Source of the DNA: Rosellinia necatrix
Lineage: Eukaryota; Ascomycota; Sordariomycetes; Xylariales; Xylariaceae
Assembly (NCBI GenBank): GCA_021209875.1
Contig: JAGYVD010000004.1
Coordinates: 3,038,001 to 3,102,000, forward strand
Reading direction: 5' to 3'
Length of the DNA stretch: 64,000 nt
The notes under the pieces were generated by a model. That model ran no database searches. It was not told the DNA's origin and worked only from the letters and a program-made list of their open reading frames with translations. This document shows, piece after piece, positions 12,059 to 23,212 of this stretch (position 1 is the stretch's first letter; every line of letters begins with the position of its first letter). Made by a program: the position numbers and the translations under genes.

Positions 12059-15000
12059 ATGGACCAGCAGCAGCAGCCTCCCCCAACTGGAGGTGTTCCC
12101 GGGCCGGCTGGACGCCGTCTTCACATTGCCCACCGTCGAAGCCCTTCGGAGCTGACTCCTCTCATGAGCATGTTCTCTAGCCCTGGAAGTAAGTTCAGCC
12201 ACCCCGCCCCCTTCATTGCTTCGGCAATGTCATGTCCTGGCGGCTTTCGGTCGCACAAGGCTGCCTCTGCCGCCATCCACAGCACTTGGTTGGGTTAGCT
12301 AACTGTCCTGTGTGTTTCTTCGCCAGTGGAGCAACTTGCCATTCAACAACAAATCGAGCTGTTACAACAGCAGCAGCAGCAGATCCAAGCCACCCAACAA
12401 CAATACATGAACATGGGAATGATGCCGGGTGGCCAGCTTGCTGCTGGTGGCCAGTTCAATCCTTTGCAATCCAACATGGCCAACATGTCGCCACAAACGG
12501 CCTTTCAGTTTCCCAGCCAGCTTCCACAGCAACAAAACATGCAGATGGGGGCACCGAACCAGCCAATGTCACACCGCCGAAACCAGTCTGCCCTTCCTAA
12601 CATGAACATGGGCCCGCCGCCAGCCCCATCCTCTGGAGCCTCAGGCTCTGCCTTTGGACATTTTGAGAATATGCCCGGCCAAAGCCGGGAGAATGCGCCT
12701 CGAGGTGGGCGCGGTGGTGGCGGTGGCCATCAGCGAAGACACTCATTGGCCCTGGCTGATGCTAAGAAAGCTGCTGAGATTGCTCAACAGAAGCGCACCA
12801 CCTCAGGTTTTCAATTCCCTGGCCCCGGGGCGGATGCGAGTCCGCCTGCTGAAGAGCCCAAAAGCAGCGTCGCGGATACCCCCATAGCACAGGGGTCCAC
12901 TACCCGCGGCGGACGGGGTGGGCACGGGCGCAGCCAGAGCATGGCCGTGCATGGCCGTGGAGGTGCTCGTGGCGGCAGCGCCACCGGTGATGGTGGTGAA
13001 TTTGCTCGCCGTGGAGGGGGTGCAGGCGGCCATGCTCGAACATCATCGCGTAACTTCGAGGGCAACTGGCGCAACCAAAATCAAGGCCAGGACCAGCCTG
13101 CGCAAGGCCAGCAGGGTTTCCAACCCGGCCACCGCTCTCGCGGTTCCATCAATCAGTCCATCTCTTCGATTGGGGCGTTTCAGTACCCCGGCCAGCCTCA
13201 GCTGATGCAAATCCCTGGCCAAATTCCCATGATGCAAATGTATCCTGGCCAACAGCTCAATCCCATGCAAATCAACCAAATTCAAGCCCTCCAAGCAGCC
13301 CAGTTGAATGGCCAGCACATGGTTGGCCTCCAGGCCAGCCAACATGCCCCCCAACTTGGCGGCCAACAATCTCAGCAGCAGCAGCGGAAGACGCTATTCA
13401 CTCCTTACCTACCGCAGGCTACCTTGCCTGCCTTGCTTGGCGATGGCCAACTCGTTTCCGGAATACTCCGCGTAAACAAAAAGAATCGTAGCGATGCTTA
13501 TGTGTCGACTTCTGACGGCCTCCTGGACGCCGATATCTTCATCTGCGGAAGCAAAGACCGTAACAGAGCGTTGGAAGGCGATCTAGTCGCTGTCGAGCTT
13601 CTTGACGTTGATGAAGTCTGGGGGCAAAAACGTGAGAAGGAAGAGAAGAAGAAGAGGAAAGATATCACCGACACAAGGACGGGTGCCACGAATGGGAGCG
13701 GGCCATCAAATACTACCAACGGAGAAGATGCTGCCGCGGCCGATGGAGGTATCCGCAGACGGGGTAGTTTACGCCAACGGCCGACTCAGAAGAAAAATGA
13801 TGATGTGGAAGTAGAAGGACAAAGCCTTTTGCTCGTCGAGGAAGAAGAAATCAATGACGAGTCGAAGCCTCTTTTCGCTGGCCATATAGTTGCCGTCATT
13901 GAACGGGTTGCTGGCCAGATGTTTTCGGGTACTCTTGGCCTTCTGCGACCAAGTAGCCAAGCTACAAAAGAGAAACAAGAAGCTGAGCGGGCTGCTAGGG
14001 ACGGTGGCCGGGCTCATGACCATCGCCAGCAAGATAAGCCAAAGATTGTGTGGTTTAAGCCTACTGATAAGCGCGTCCCGCTCATTGCTATACCTACCGA
14101 ACAGGCCCCACGGGATTTCGTGGAGAAACATCAAGATTACGCCGATCAAATCTTTGTCGCATGTATCAAACGGTGGCCTATTACATCGCTGCACCCCTTT
14201 GGCACCCTTGTTGAGCGGCTGGGTAAAATGGGTGACTTGAAGATCGAGACGGATGCTCTTCTCCGGGACAACAATTTCTCCTCTGACGAATTTTCCGACG
14301 CCGTAATTCGAAGCGTTGGTCTCCAAGATTGGTCTATTACCAAGGAAGACGAAGCCGCCATCAGTGCCCGCCGAGATTTCCGTGACGAGAAGACCTTTAC
14401 GTTTGACTTAGCTGGCACAGGCGAATTGAGTGATGCTGTTCACATCAAAACCGAATCCGATGGCAAGATCGAGATTGGTATCCACGTTCCTGACGTCACT
14501 CACTTCGTGAAGCCTAACTCACTAGTTGACCGTGAAGCTAAGAAACGCGGAACTGCTGTACATTTGGTAAACCGCACATGTGCACTACTTCCGCCCAAGA
14601 TTGCCTCTGAATTATGTACGCTCACTCCAGGGCAAGACCGACTTACTGTTAGTGTTGTCTTTAAGGTTAATCCCCATACGGGGACAGTTGCCGATGGAGA
14701 TGCCTGGGTTGGCAAGAGCATTGTCAAAAGTAGTGCAAAATTGTCGCTCAAAGATATCGATGAGGCCTTGGCTGGTGGGGCCAACTTTAAGCATGAAAGT
14801 GCTGAAATCAAAGATATTCAAATTCTTAATGTAAGTTCTTGCCTTCCTTCATACGGCTATTACTCACGTCTCATAGGCTATTGCGCAAAAATTTCAAGAG
14901 GCGCGTCTTGGTTCGGATGGTGAAGTTACTGCCCCGTTGCGATTACTTCATCATCTCGACGACGAGAACATCCCCATACAGCATAACATATTTGATACAA

Positions 15001-16346
15001 CACCGGGGACTGAGCTCGTGGAGGAGCTTCTGCACAAGGCCAATGCCTATGTCGCTCAAACACTTGTTAATGGCCTCCCAGAGAAAGCGCTACTCCGACG
15101 CCAAGCACCGCCCAATGCTCGGCGCCTACAAACTCTTGTTGAGCGGATGGGGGCTCTGGGATATGATATCGACACCACCAGCAGCGGGACTCTTCAAAAC
15201 AGTCTGTTCAAAGTGGATGATAGCGACATCCGCAAAGGTATGGAGACGTTGCTTATCAAAAGCATGCAGCACGCGAAGTACTTTATTGCTGGTAAGATGA
15301 ACCAGCAATTACGACCGCATTATGCGTTGAACCTTCCTCTCTATACACATTTCACCAGCCCCACAAGACGATATGCGGATATTATTGTGCATCGTCAGCT
15401 GGAAGCTGTTTTGTCAGATGGCACTATTGAGTACAACGACGACATGGAGAGTCTGGTGAAGACGATTGAATCGTGTAATATCAAGAAGGAATCAGCCCAA
15501 AATGCCCAAGAACAGAGCATCCATATTGAATCCTGCCGGATTATGGATAAAAAACGACAGGAGGTTAACGGCGACTTAATCAGCGAGGGTATCGTCTTGT
15601 GCGTCTATGAATCTGCCTTTGACGTTCTCATTCCTGAATGGGGTTTCGAAAAACGAGTACACTGTGATCAGTTGCCGCTCAAGAAGGCAGAGTTTAGAAA
15701 AGAGAAGAGAGTGCTGGAATTGTACTGGGAAAAGGGCGTGCCAAGCTCAGCATACGTCCCTGAGGACGAGAGACCCAAAGCGGCCGCCTCACAGCGGGTC
15801 TCGAACGCAATGGCTGCGGCGCGACAAGCTGAAGAAGCCGAACGCGCAAAGAAGGAGCGTGAAGAGGCTGCGCGAAGGCAGACAGATACGGGCACCATGT
15901 CGACAGATGCCCAAGATGCGCTGTTTGTTGATGACGACGACGACGACAATGTCTCTGATGTCACCGAGGCGATGGCGGGGGCGTCGTTGGCCGAGCGTCC
16001 CACCCAAAGCGTTCCGGGGTCGCCGAACCGATCCTCGTCGAACGCGGCGGGTGTATTGCACCGCACCAGATCCGATTCGAAGGTCCCAATGGCGGAGGCT
16101 GTCGAAACCCGCCTGACAAACAAGGAGAAGTACCTAAAGCTATTCTCACTGAGAGAAGAAGGCGGAGAATACATCCAGGACGTGACAGAGATGACAAGGG
16201 TGCCCATCATTCTCAAGACGGACCTCACCAAGAGCCCACCGTAAGTACAGACTGAAGCCTATGCCGTTATATGATATTTAACTTGCTAATGATTTTGGGT
16301 TTGCAGTTGCTTAACCATCCGCTCGCTTAACCCGTACGCACTCTAA
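12059..16346 (+). CDS. ssd1: SSD1 / GUL-1-type RNA-binding pseudo-nuclease of the RNase II family
   Basis: Four exons: 12059-12188, 12327-14830, 14877-16240, 16307-16346. In-frame total 1345 residues, close to yeast Ssd1 (1250). The last exon ends in the conserved tail SLNPYAL, and its stop is only reached by splicing at 16240. The N-terminus (to about 390) is low-complexity, rich in Gln and Gly/Arg. Cold-shock-like domains start near residue 395 and the RNB domain spans about 640-1150. The RNB active-site stretch near residue 737 reads DLAGTGELSDA; active enzymes have DPxGCxDIDDA, so two of the catalytic acids are Glu and Ser here. This fits the known loss of nuclease activity in Ssd1. The family binds mRNAs for wall proteins and is regulated by the NDR kinase Cbk1/COT-1. 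Five HxRxxS sites are present (Ser30, 131, 183, 248, 284), with two FQFP motifs near 103 and 205. Confidence 0.95.
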
Positions 16347-19099
16347 ACGTATAGTTTGCATGCGAGGAATCGCTTGTAGCGCTCGGTATCCGGGAGTGAT
16401 GAAGCATGGCATTGTCTGTCTGGATTGGCTGAACGAAGGAAGACGAGAGGTGCACAAGAAGGTAGAATGTACTCGGAACTGAAGCTAAAGCCTCTCGTCA
16501 AATGGCTTCTCTTAATGTGTGTCGTCAAAAGGTTATTGTCGTAGGGTCGAATAGAGGTATGCGATGAGGGGTTTGCTGTGGTTAGCTACAGCATGATGTG
16601 ATAAAAGATGGGGGTGCCCGGGGCCGGGACATGGACGGCCGGCGGCTCGTTAGCTATCCTTGGGACGTGGGAGAATAATATTAGGCAAAAAATACGTCAC
16701 CTAAAGTTGTTTTAATGCAGCATGTCCGTTGTCCGTCACGTGTCTTAGTGTTGCCGTCGACATATGCCAAGCCGGCTGGGGCGCTTAATGGCCTCCCGGC
16801 AGGAACGATCGCTTCTTCTGCCTTCAATGACGCAGGTTAGGTTGGTGGAAAGCGGCATGGGTTTCTCACTAGGCCAGATGGTTCTTACGTCGACCCACTT
16901 CGCTACTGCGGCGAACGAACAGATGGTGGTTTTCTTGTCGAGGCTGCGGCAGAAGGGCTGGGCTCTAACTACCTAAGTAGGCAGACCAGTTAGTGGGTGG
17001 TATATTGATTAAGAGAGTTATGATATCGGCTGCGAGGATCCGAGGTATCCAGGCAGGCCTGGTGGGTATTTGAACGTGCTCGCACCCATAATCAAGTGCC
17101 TACAGCCAGGATGGCGAGTCGAGATGCGTGTTGGGGCTGGCAAGCCAGAGGTGCGTTTCGTCCAGCGGCTCGTGTTTTAGCCCCAGCGTCAACTTGGCCG
17201 GAGACACCAAGACCCGTGATCGATATGCGGGAGGCCGATCAAAAACGGCCTATTCCCTTTCCCCTTCTTTTCTCCTCCTGCCGGATAAGATCGTATTTAT
17301 TATTTCCCTAATTCTCTCCGATAGCGACTCCATTGTTTGCCATCTCGACCGCATCAGCAAGATTATAAATCAGTCGTATTTCTGCGGGCCCGGGATTGAT
17401 TCATCTCGGCTTCCCTCAAGAAAGATCAGATCGAGGATCGACGTAAGGGATTTCTAATTCCGTATTATGCAATCCAGGGAATCCAGGGGGAACGATGCCG
17501 CAGACGATTGCGTGCCATCGACCACACCAGGTCCGTAGCCGGGCTCCCTATTCACTCCAAGGAAGGCTGCAGACGCGGAGGAAGCAGCCACTACTATGTA
17601 TAGACGGACGTGACAATAGGATGGCGATAGACGAGGCCGGCAGCATGAGGGCTATCGTGTTGCTGGGATGTTTGTGTGGATGTTTGTGTGGATGTTTATG
17701 TGGATGTTTGTGTGGTGAAAGCCTACAGTCCTCGAGTCCGATGTTACTACGTATACGTGTGCGCACAGGTCAATGGGATTGGGATTCCCAAGAGCGATCA
17801 TGAATAAGGTGGCGCCCATCTCATAGCCGGCACGGTAAAGGCATCGCGAGGTAGTTTCAGCGCTCTCGGGTTGGCTCTCGCCCGTGCAGAAAAGCACAGG
17901 AAAGCGCAGAAAGCGCAGTCGGCTGGAGCCCCGTGAAACGGCATCTGAGGCAGATGAACCGTCAGCCCCTGTCGGCCCCTGGAGAACCCCCGCGATAGTG
18001 CTGGTACGTACTCGGCACGTACCTTGTAGCGCCTCGTAGGCGGGGAGGGTACATGGGACCGGGGTCGGGGTGCCTGTTGTATTACCTTACCTACCCATAC
18101 ACTACTAGTAATAGTGGTATATAGTACCTAGGGTTCCGGAACGCCAAGACCCCCCTGGTGCTACCCAAGAGCCCCCCCCGTGCTCGACGTCGCTAGACCA
18201 TGCGGCCGGACCCATGTCCAATCCAACTTCATCTCATCACACTTCAACACATCTCAACTCCAGCAACGGGCTTGGGAAACGAGACACACCCTCCATTGGC
18301 CGGCGTCGAGCGTGCCGCGAGTTTGTTTCGTTTTCCACGACGCCGCCAACAGCCGTGATTCGACGCCGTGCAGGTACCGATCCCACGCCCGCCCAGCTTG
18401 CACGCGCCAGGGCATCCAGGGCATGCGAGCAGGGCCCTGGCATGCCCCATCCCATCTCATCTCTTCCTTCTTCAATCCTGGCACACATCTGTGGCCCGGG
18501 AGACACCTCTCGATGGGGAATGGACAATGCCGGCAGGGCGAAATCAAGGAGTCTGGAGGAGCCGTGAAGCCTGAGTACTGAGTGTTTAGGGGTCATCCCA
18601 TCCATGTCCGGCCAGCCCTCTTTCCGTGAAGCATCCCCATCCCACATCTGATCCATGGCGTTTGCTTCCGAGCCGTACGCCCCGCTGGGCTCTGATGCAC
18701 ATGGCAGGTTGGTTTTAATGCGGCCATGTTTCCCACTTCCAGACCGAGTCTCTTGTTCTTCCCATTCTCTTCTCTGTCCCCCATTCTGTCGTTCGTGTAC
18801 ATCAATCCTACTCCGTAAGCGCTGGTCTGCTTTTCCTGGGATCAACGACTTCCACTCTCCTTTTTATACGCCTAATTCTTCTAATACCCAGGTGGGAACT
18901 TGACATTACATTCCATAGAACAGCCGAGCTGGTTCTTGCTTTCACATCCATCGCCAACGGCAAACATCCTCATAATCTAACCTCCGTCATCGCTTCTCAA
19001 CGGGTCGGTAGTAAGGCAGAATCAAGAGGAGTGACGAAAAAAGAAAAGAAAAGGACAGACGTATCAAGGCATCTCGGCGAGGAAATAATCAGAACCAAA
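16347..19099. other. Gene-free spacer
   Basis: No coding region I can support. Overlapping open frames on both strands at 18180-18850 are compositional. A 12-bp tandem repeat sits at 17666-17715. The last few hundred bases presumably carry the promoter and 5' UTR of the ferritin-like gene. Confidence 0.6.
17666..17715. repeat. 12-bp tandem repeat, 4 copies
   Basis: Four near-identical copies of GGATGTTTGTGT stand in tandem in non-coding sequence. Confidence 0.85.
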
Positions 19100-20136
19100 A
19101 TGCCTTCTATCATAAAGACCGCCGGGGCCCTGGCAGGATTGGTAGCAGCAGTGTCAGCTCTTCCGGCCGCACAGAAGCTTTCGACGAGACAAAACAGCAT
19201 CTACCACTTGGCCAAACGGCAAAACGCTGCCGCCGCCGCCCTTGGCCTGGCCGATGTCGACATCCTCCAATTGTAAGTTATAACGCCCACTAGATCCGCC
19301 ATGTGACGCCAAAACAACCACTTACGCCAGTATTCTGTAGCGCCCTGACGTTGGAGTGGCTCGAAGCTACTTTTTACCAGCAGGGTTTCGCCCAGTTTCC
19401 CGATGATCAGTTTGTCGCCCTTGGCCTGAACGCGGCCCAGCTCGCCGACCTTAAGGGGATCGGAACCAGCGAGCAGGCCCACGTTGGCCTGCTGCAGAGC
19501 GCAATCGCGCAAGCTGGCGTCCAGCCCGTTCAGCCGTGCACCTACAATTTCGGCTTCACTGACGCCGCAGGCATGGTGGCCACGGCCGCGGTCCTCGAGA
19601 GTGTGGGAGTGTCGGCATACCTGGGAGCGGCGCCGTTGGTCTCGGATGGCGGAATCCTTAGCACGGCGGGCTCGATCCTGACGGTTGAAGCGCGCCACCA
19701 GTCGTTCATCCGCAGCGCCTCCGGCGTAGCCGTTTCTCCGTCGCCACTTGATACGCCGCTGGGGCCCAAGGCCGTCTTCTCGCTGGCCGCGCCCTTCATC
19801 ACCTCGTGCCCGGCCGGCTCCAACCTCGTCCTCCAGGCCTTCCCCACGCTCGCCATGACGAGCCCCGCGCCGGCCGCCGGCGTCATGAACTTGGCCGCTG
19901 GCACCAACATCCAGTTGCAGAGTGACGCCGCCGCCGGCGCCTCCTTCTGTGGTTTTACCAACTCAGCTGCGCCCGGCGGCACTGCCTTCACGCCCTTCGA
20001 TGCTGCTGCTGGCTGCACGTTGCCGCCTAACCTAGCTGGCATCGTCTACGTCACATTGACAAGCAACGCGCCTGCTACGGGCGTCCTGACAGACGACATC
20101 ACAGTCGCCGGCCCTATGGTGATGCAGTTGAGCTAA
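19100..20136 (+). CDS. Secreted ferritin-like domain protein (Rds1 / desiccation-related type)
   Basis: Two exons, 19100-19272 and 19341-20136, giving 322 residues. The chosen acceptor (TTCTGTAG) restores the family motif DILQFALTLEWLEATFY; the alternative CAG acceptor 10 bases upstream runs into a stop. Residues 1-20 form a signal peptide ending in VSA. A dibasic KR at 39-40, followed by Gln-Asn, could be a Kex2-type processing site. The core is a helical ferritin-like domain of the kind found in Rds1 and spore or stress proteins. The C-terminal third is Ala/Gly/Pro-rich with two Cys. Members are extracellular or wall-associated and stress-induced; whether this one binds metal is not evident. 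The CDS is GC-rich, with strong C/G third-position preference. Confidence 0.88.
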
Positions 20137-21038
20137 GCAGCGACAACATGCCTATTTTTTTTATTTTCTTTCTCCAAGTTTAAAGATGTCTCCGTTCTTC
20201 CCCCCCTCGAGACCAGAGCAGTCTTCCGTTCACTTGGAAGGCGAGTCATAGACATGATACCCTGTTAGGGCTACTTCCGCCTCTATCCTTACGATGCAAG
20301 TGTTTTGAATTCCCCTGGGGTTCCAAGAGACGGGTGGACAGAAAGGCAGGGAAAAGGGTGGATAATGATGGGCGAGAAAGAAAAGTGAGGAAGGCAACCA
20401 GGACAAAAAAATATGGACCACAGAAGAAGGCGAGCGGGTTGAGGGTTTTCGGTAGCTCGCCAACAGTACCGCTAGCTTTTCCTCCCCCCTTCTTCAATAT
20501 ATGTGTTCATCTTCCCCACCTCCCCATCCATCCCATCCGTCTGTCTAGCGATCTGTCCTGTCTCGCCTCGTCTCTCCCTGCCTAGCCGCGTGTCACGTCA
20601 TCATTGTAATAACGCTCCTCCTCACACACCTTCTTCTTCTACTTATTGTCTTTTTTTATACCACCAAGACGTTTTCACGACCTGTTGCTTGTATATAATA
20701 TTTTATTTACCAACCAACCAACCAACAGCCTCTCCTTGCCATATCACTACATACGCAGACGGAAGCTGCTGTTCGGGTCCATGTGCCGCTAGGAATGCAG
20801 CAGAGAAGTACAAGGGGGGTTTAACGTGGCGCGGCGGTAAATGACAAGCAGTGGCTAGAACGAGACGAAGTTAAAATATAGCCGGAGTAGACCAGGGGAG
20901 GGGGGCGGAGGGCGATTAACCGGCTCGATCGATACCCAGGTCGCAGGTCTTCCTAGAGAAGTGCCGTGAGGGGGGTTGGAGTTTATAGCATCTTTGAATT
21001 ACTACTATTACTACTATTACTACTACTATTACTACTAT

Positions 21039-21079
<41 letters not shown>

Positions 21080-22119
21080 TTATTGTTATTATTATTCAAC
21101 GCTCCAAATCCGTCGGTTCACTCATGGCATTCCGTGATGATAATTAGTATATCGCGCAGCCATGCGAAGGGCGCGTGCCCGTTGTTCCGGTACGGTGAGC
21201 CTCTGCGCGCCCGCCAGTAGCTAGCTCGGTTTCGGCGATGGGGCAACCCTGACAAAGCAGCCAGCGCGCACTTGACTCGGTGACGAGAAAGCAGGCATAT
21301 TAATTATTTAGACTCGTTGTTGTAGAGAATTGGGAGCCGAAGAGTGAGGCAGGTTTGGTGCTCGACGTTGACACGCCGCCGAAAGATACTGGTGCACTCT
21401 TCCGACTACCAGGGTCACACGCTGGTCTTGCTGGCGGCCGTGTCTGTATTTGGGCCGAAGGATAGCCAAGGACGGCCTCACCCGCGATCTCAACCTTTCA
21501 GAACTATCAATGCGTCTCAACCCGACAAGGCGAATCACGGTGGTCTCCGTACTGCAGTGGTATAGGGAATCGGTACGGGGGTATACCGTTTTAATATTAT
21601 TCCCCCTCTCATTAAGCGATCTACGGTCGTTGTTATGTTTCCTCTCCAGATAAAACGTGGCTATACGTGCATCTCGGCCCTCGTATCGTATTGTGTCGCA
21701 CAGTCTGCCGTCCGCGTGCGCGCGCCCCATCGATTCTCATCCCTTACCGAACCAAGCGTCCCCCAACCCCGTCCGCTCACTCATGGTGGAATAGCATCAG
21801 GCCAACCTAGCCATCCTACAGGCATTGATAGGAGATTGATTTAGGGAGACATAGCAAGAAAGAACAAGAAAACCGTGTGCATCAAGTGCGGTAGCGGTGG
21901 TGTTTAGGTAGAGTGGTGGTGGTGTATAGTAGGCGTAGAGCCCTGCTTTGTAGCTAACCGGGAAATCGAACTGCTGAGATGCCTGTGCGGTTTGCTGCCG
22001 GTCCCCGTCTACGGCCCATCCCTCGATCAAACTGGCCCGACCCGTTGTCGCCGTGCTTCCATCTTGGCCTTCTCCGCCTGGTCCGAGGAATTGTCCCGTC
22101 CCTCGGCGGTGGACTCCCC
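20137..22119. other. Convergent spacer with microsatellite
   Basis: It lies between the 3' ends of two convergent genes. It contains a C/T-rich stretch (about 20480-20640), a triplet microsatellite (21001-21096) and no supported coding sequence. An open frame at 21308-21730 (-) has no recognisable protein features. Confidence 0.6.
21001..21096. repeat. ACT/ATT trinucleotide microsatellite
   Basis: Nearly 100 bp of (TAC)n with interspersed ATT triplets. Confidence 0.95.
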
Positions 22120-23125
22120 TTAAGTACCGCCGCCAAAACGTTTGGCTCTCGCCTCCGCCTTTGTGCGCTCGGACGGGTCATCCAAGACGCGTCTCGGCCT
22201 CCCGCTGCCGCCTCCGCTGCCGCCAGCGCCTCCACCTTCCTTACGCGGTGGACGATCACTACCACCCTGGCGCCCACCCCGGCCCCGGTGGTCTCGGCCC
22301 CCTCTTCGTCTACCAGGGCCGTTCTGGTTCTGGTTCTGGTGTCGCTTGGCACTACGCTCGCCGTCCGCATTCGCGTTCGCGTTCGAGGCACCCTCGCGGC
22401 CGCGCTTACGCTCCCGCTTCTCAGGGAGCGCGGAGTCGAGACCCGAGACCAGCGAGCCCTGATCGATGCCGAACCGCTGGGCTCGCTCGCTCTTCTTCTT
22501 CTCCTCGTCGTTCACCTCCTCCACAATGCCGAATCGCTTGGCGCGCTCCGCTCGTTTGCGGGTCTCGTCATCCGCGCTGCTGGCGGGTAGGTGTGCTGAG
22601 AAGTCTGTCTTGGGCGCCGCTGCTGCCGCTGCCTCGCCTTCAGTAGGTTCCGCCTCCAAGGCAGATTCAGCCTCAGCAGGCTTGGCCGCAGTGCTGCTTG
22701 AGGCCGAAGTCTCGGTTGCGGTCTCTTTTACCGCGGCGACGGGTTCGGGGGCCGTCTCTTTTGCGGGCGCAGGTTTTGCCGCGGGCTCGGGGACCGAAGT
22801 CGGGACATCGTCATCTGAGTAGTCAATGGGGTCTTCCTCGGCTGACACTACGATCCGTTAGACAATGTTGCAATGATCAGACGGGTCGGTGTTCATGCGA
22901 AGGCATGACAAGCGTAGGCTCTCGACGAGAGAGAGAGAATCAAGGATGGAGAGCGTCATCGGGGGCGAACAAACCTGGTGCAGGAGCGGGCTTAGCTTCC
23001 TCTTTGGCCTTGTCGTGTTCTTGCAGGCGCGCAATAAGATCGGCCTTGTTGCCAGTGACAGGAAGCTGCTTTTCCTGAAGCAGCTTCTTCAGCTCTGGGA
23101 CCTTGAGCGATGCGTAGTCGGCCAT
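22120..23125 (-). CDS. SAP-domain mRNP protein, Tho1/SARNP (CIP29)-like
   Basis: Two exons, 23125-22975 and 22847-22120, joined in phase 1 to 292 residues. Residues 4-37 form a SAP domain (LKVPELKKLLQEKQLPVTG, then KADLIARL), a helix-extended-helix nucleic-acid-binding fold. The middle is acidic and Ala/Pro-rich. Three copies of a (K/Q)RFG motif follow (near 155, 175 and the extreme C-terminus), in the [ER]RAxRFG context typical of Tho1/SARNP. An RGG-rich stretch before the end fits RNA binding. Homologues act in co-transcriptional mRNP assembly and nuclear export with the THO/TREX machinery. The intron donor is GTTTGT. The 5' leader carries a 12-bp repeat that stays open in the same frame. 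Confidence 0.88.
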
Positions 23126-23144
23126 GATAAACGGGTTATTCGAT

Positions 23145-23212
23145 ACAGATGGAGATACAGATGGGGATGTAGATGGGGATGTAGATGGGGATGCAGATGG
23201 GGATGCAGATGT
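23145..23212. repeat. 12-bp tandem repeat in the leader of the SAP gene
   Basis: More than five copies of GATGTAGATGGG and variants lie 20 bp upstream of the ATG at 23125. Read on the minus strand it encodes Ser-Pro-rich tetrapeptides in frame with the gene. Confidence 0.88.

Noticed and set aside
18237..18845. 202-residue open frame on the minus strand
   Set aside because: Overlapping open frames exist on both strands here, residues are dominated by Arg/Gly/Ser/Met with no domain pattern, and it lies in the GC-rich upstream region of the ferritin-like gene.
21308..21730. 140-residue open frame on the minus strand
   Set aside because: No family features, no plausible partner exons, and an overlapping frame on the other strand.
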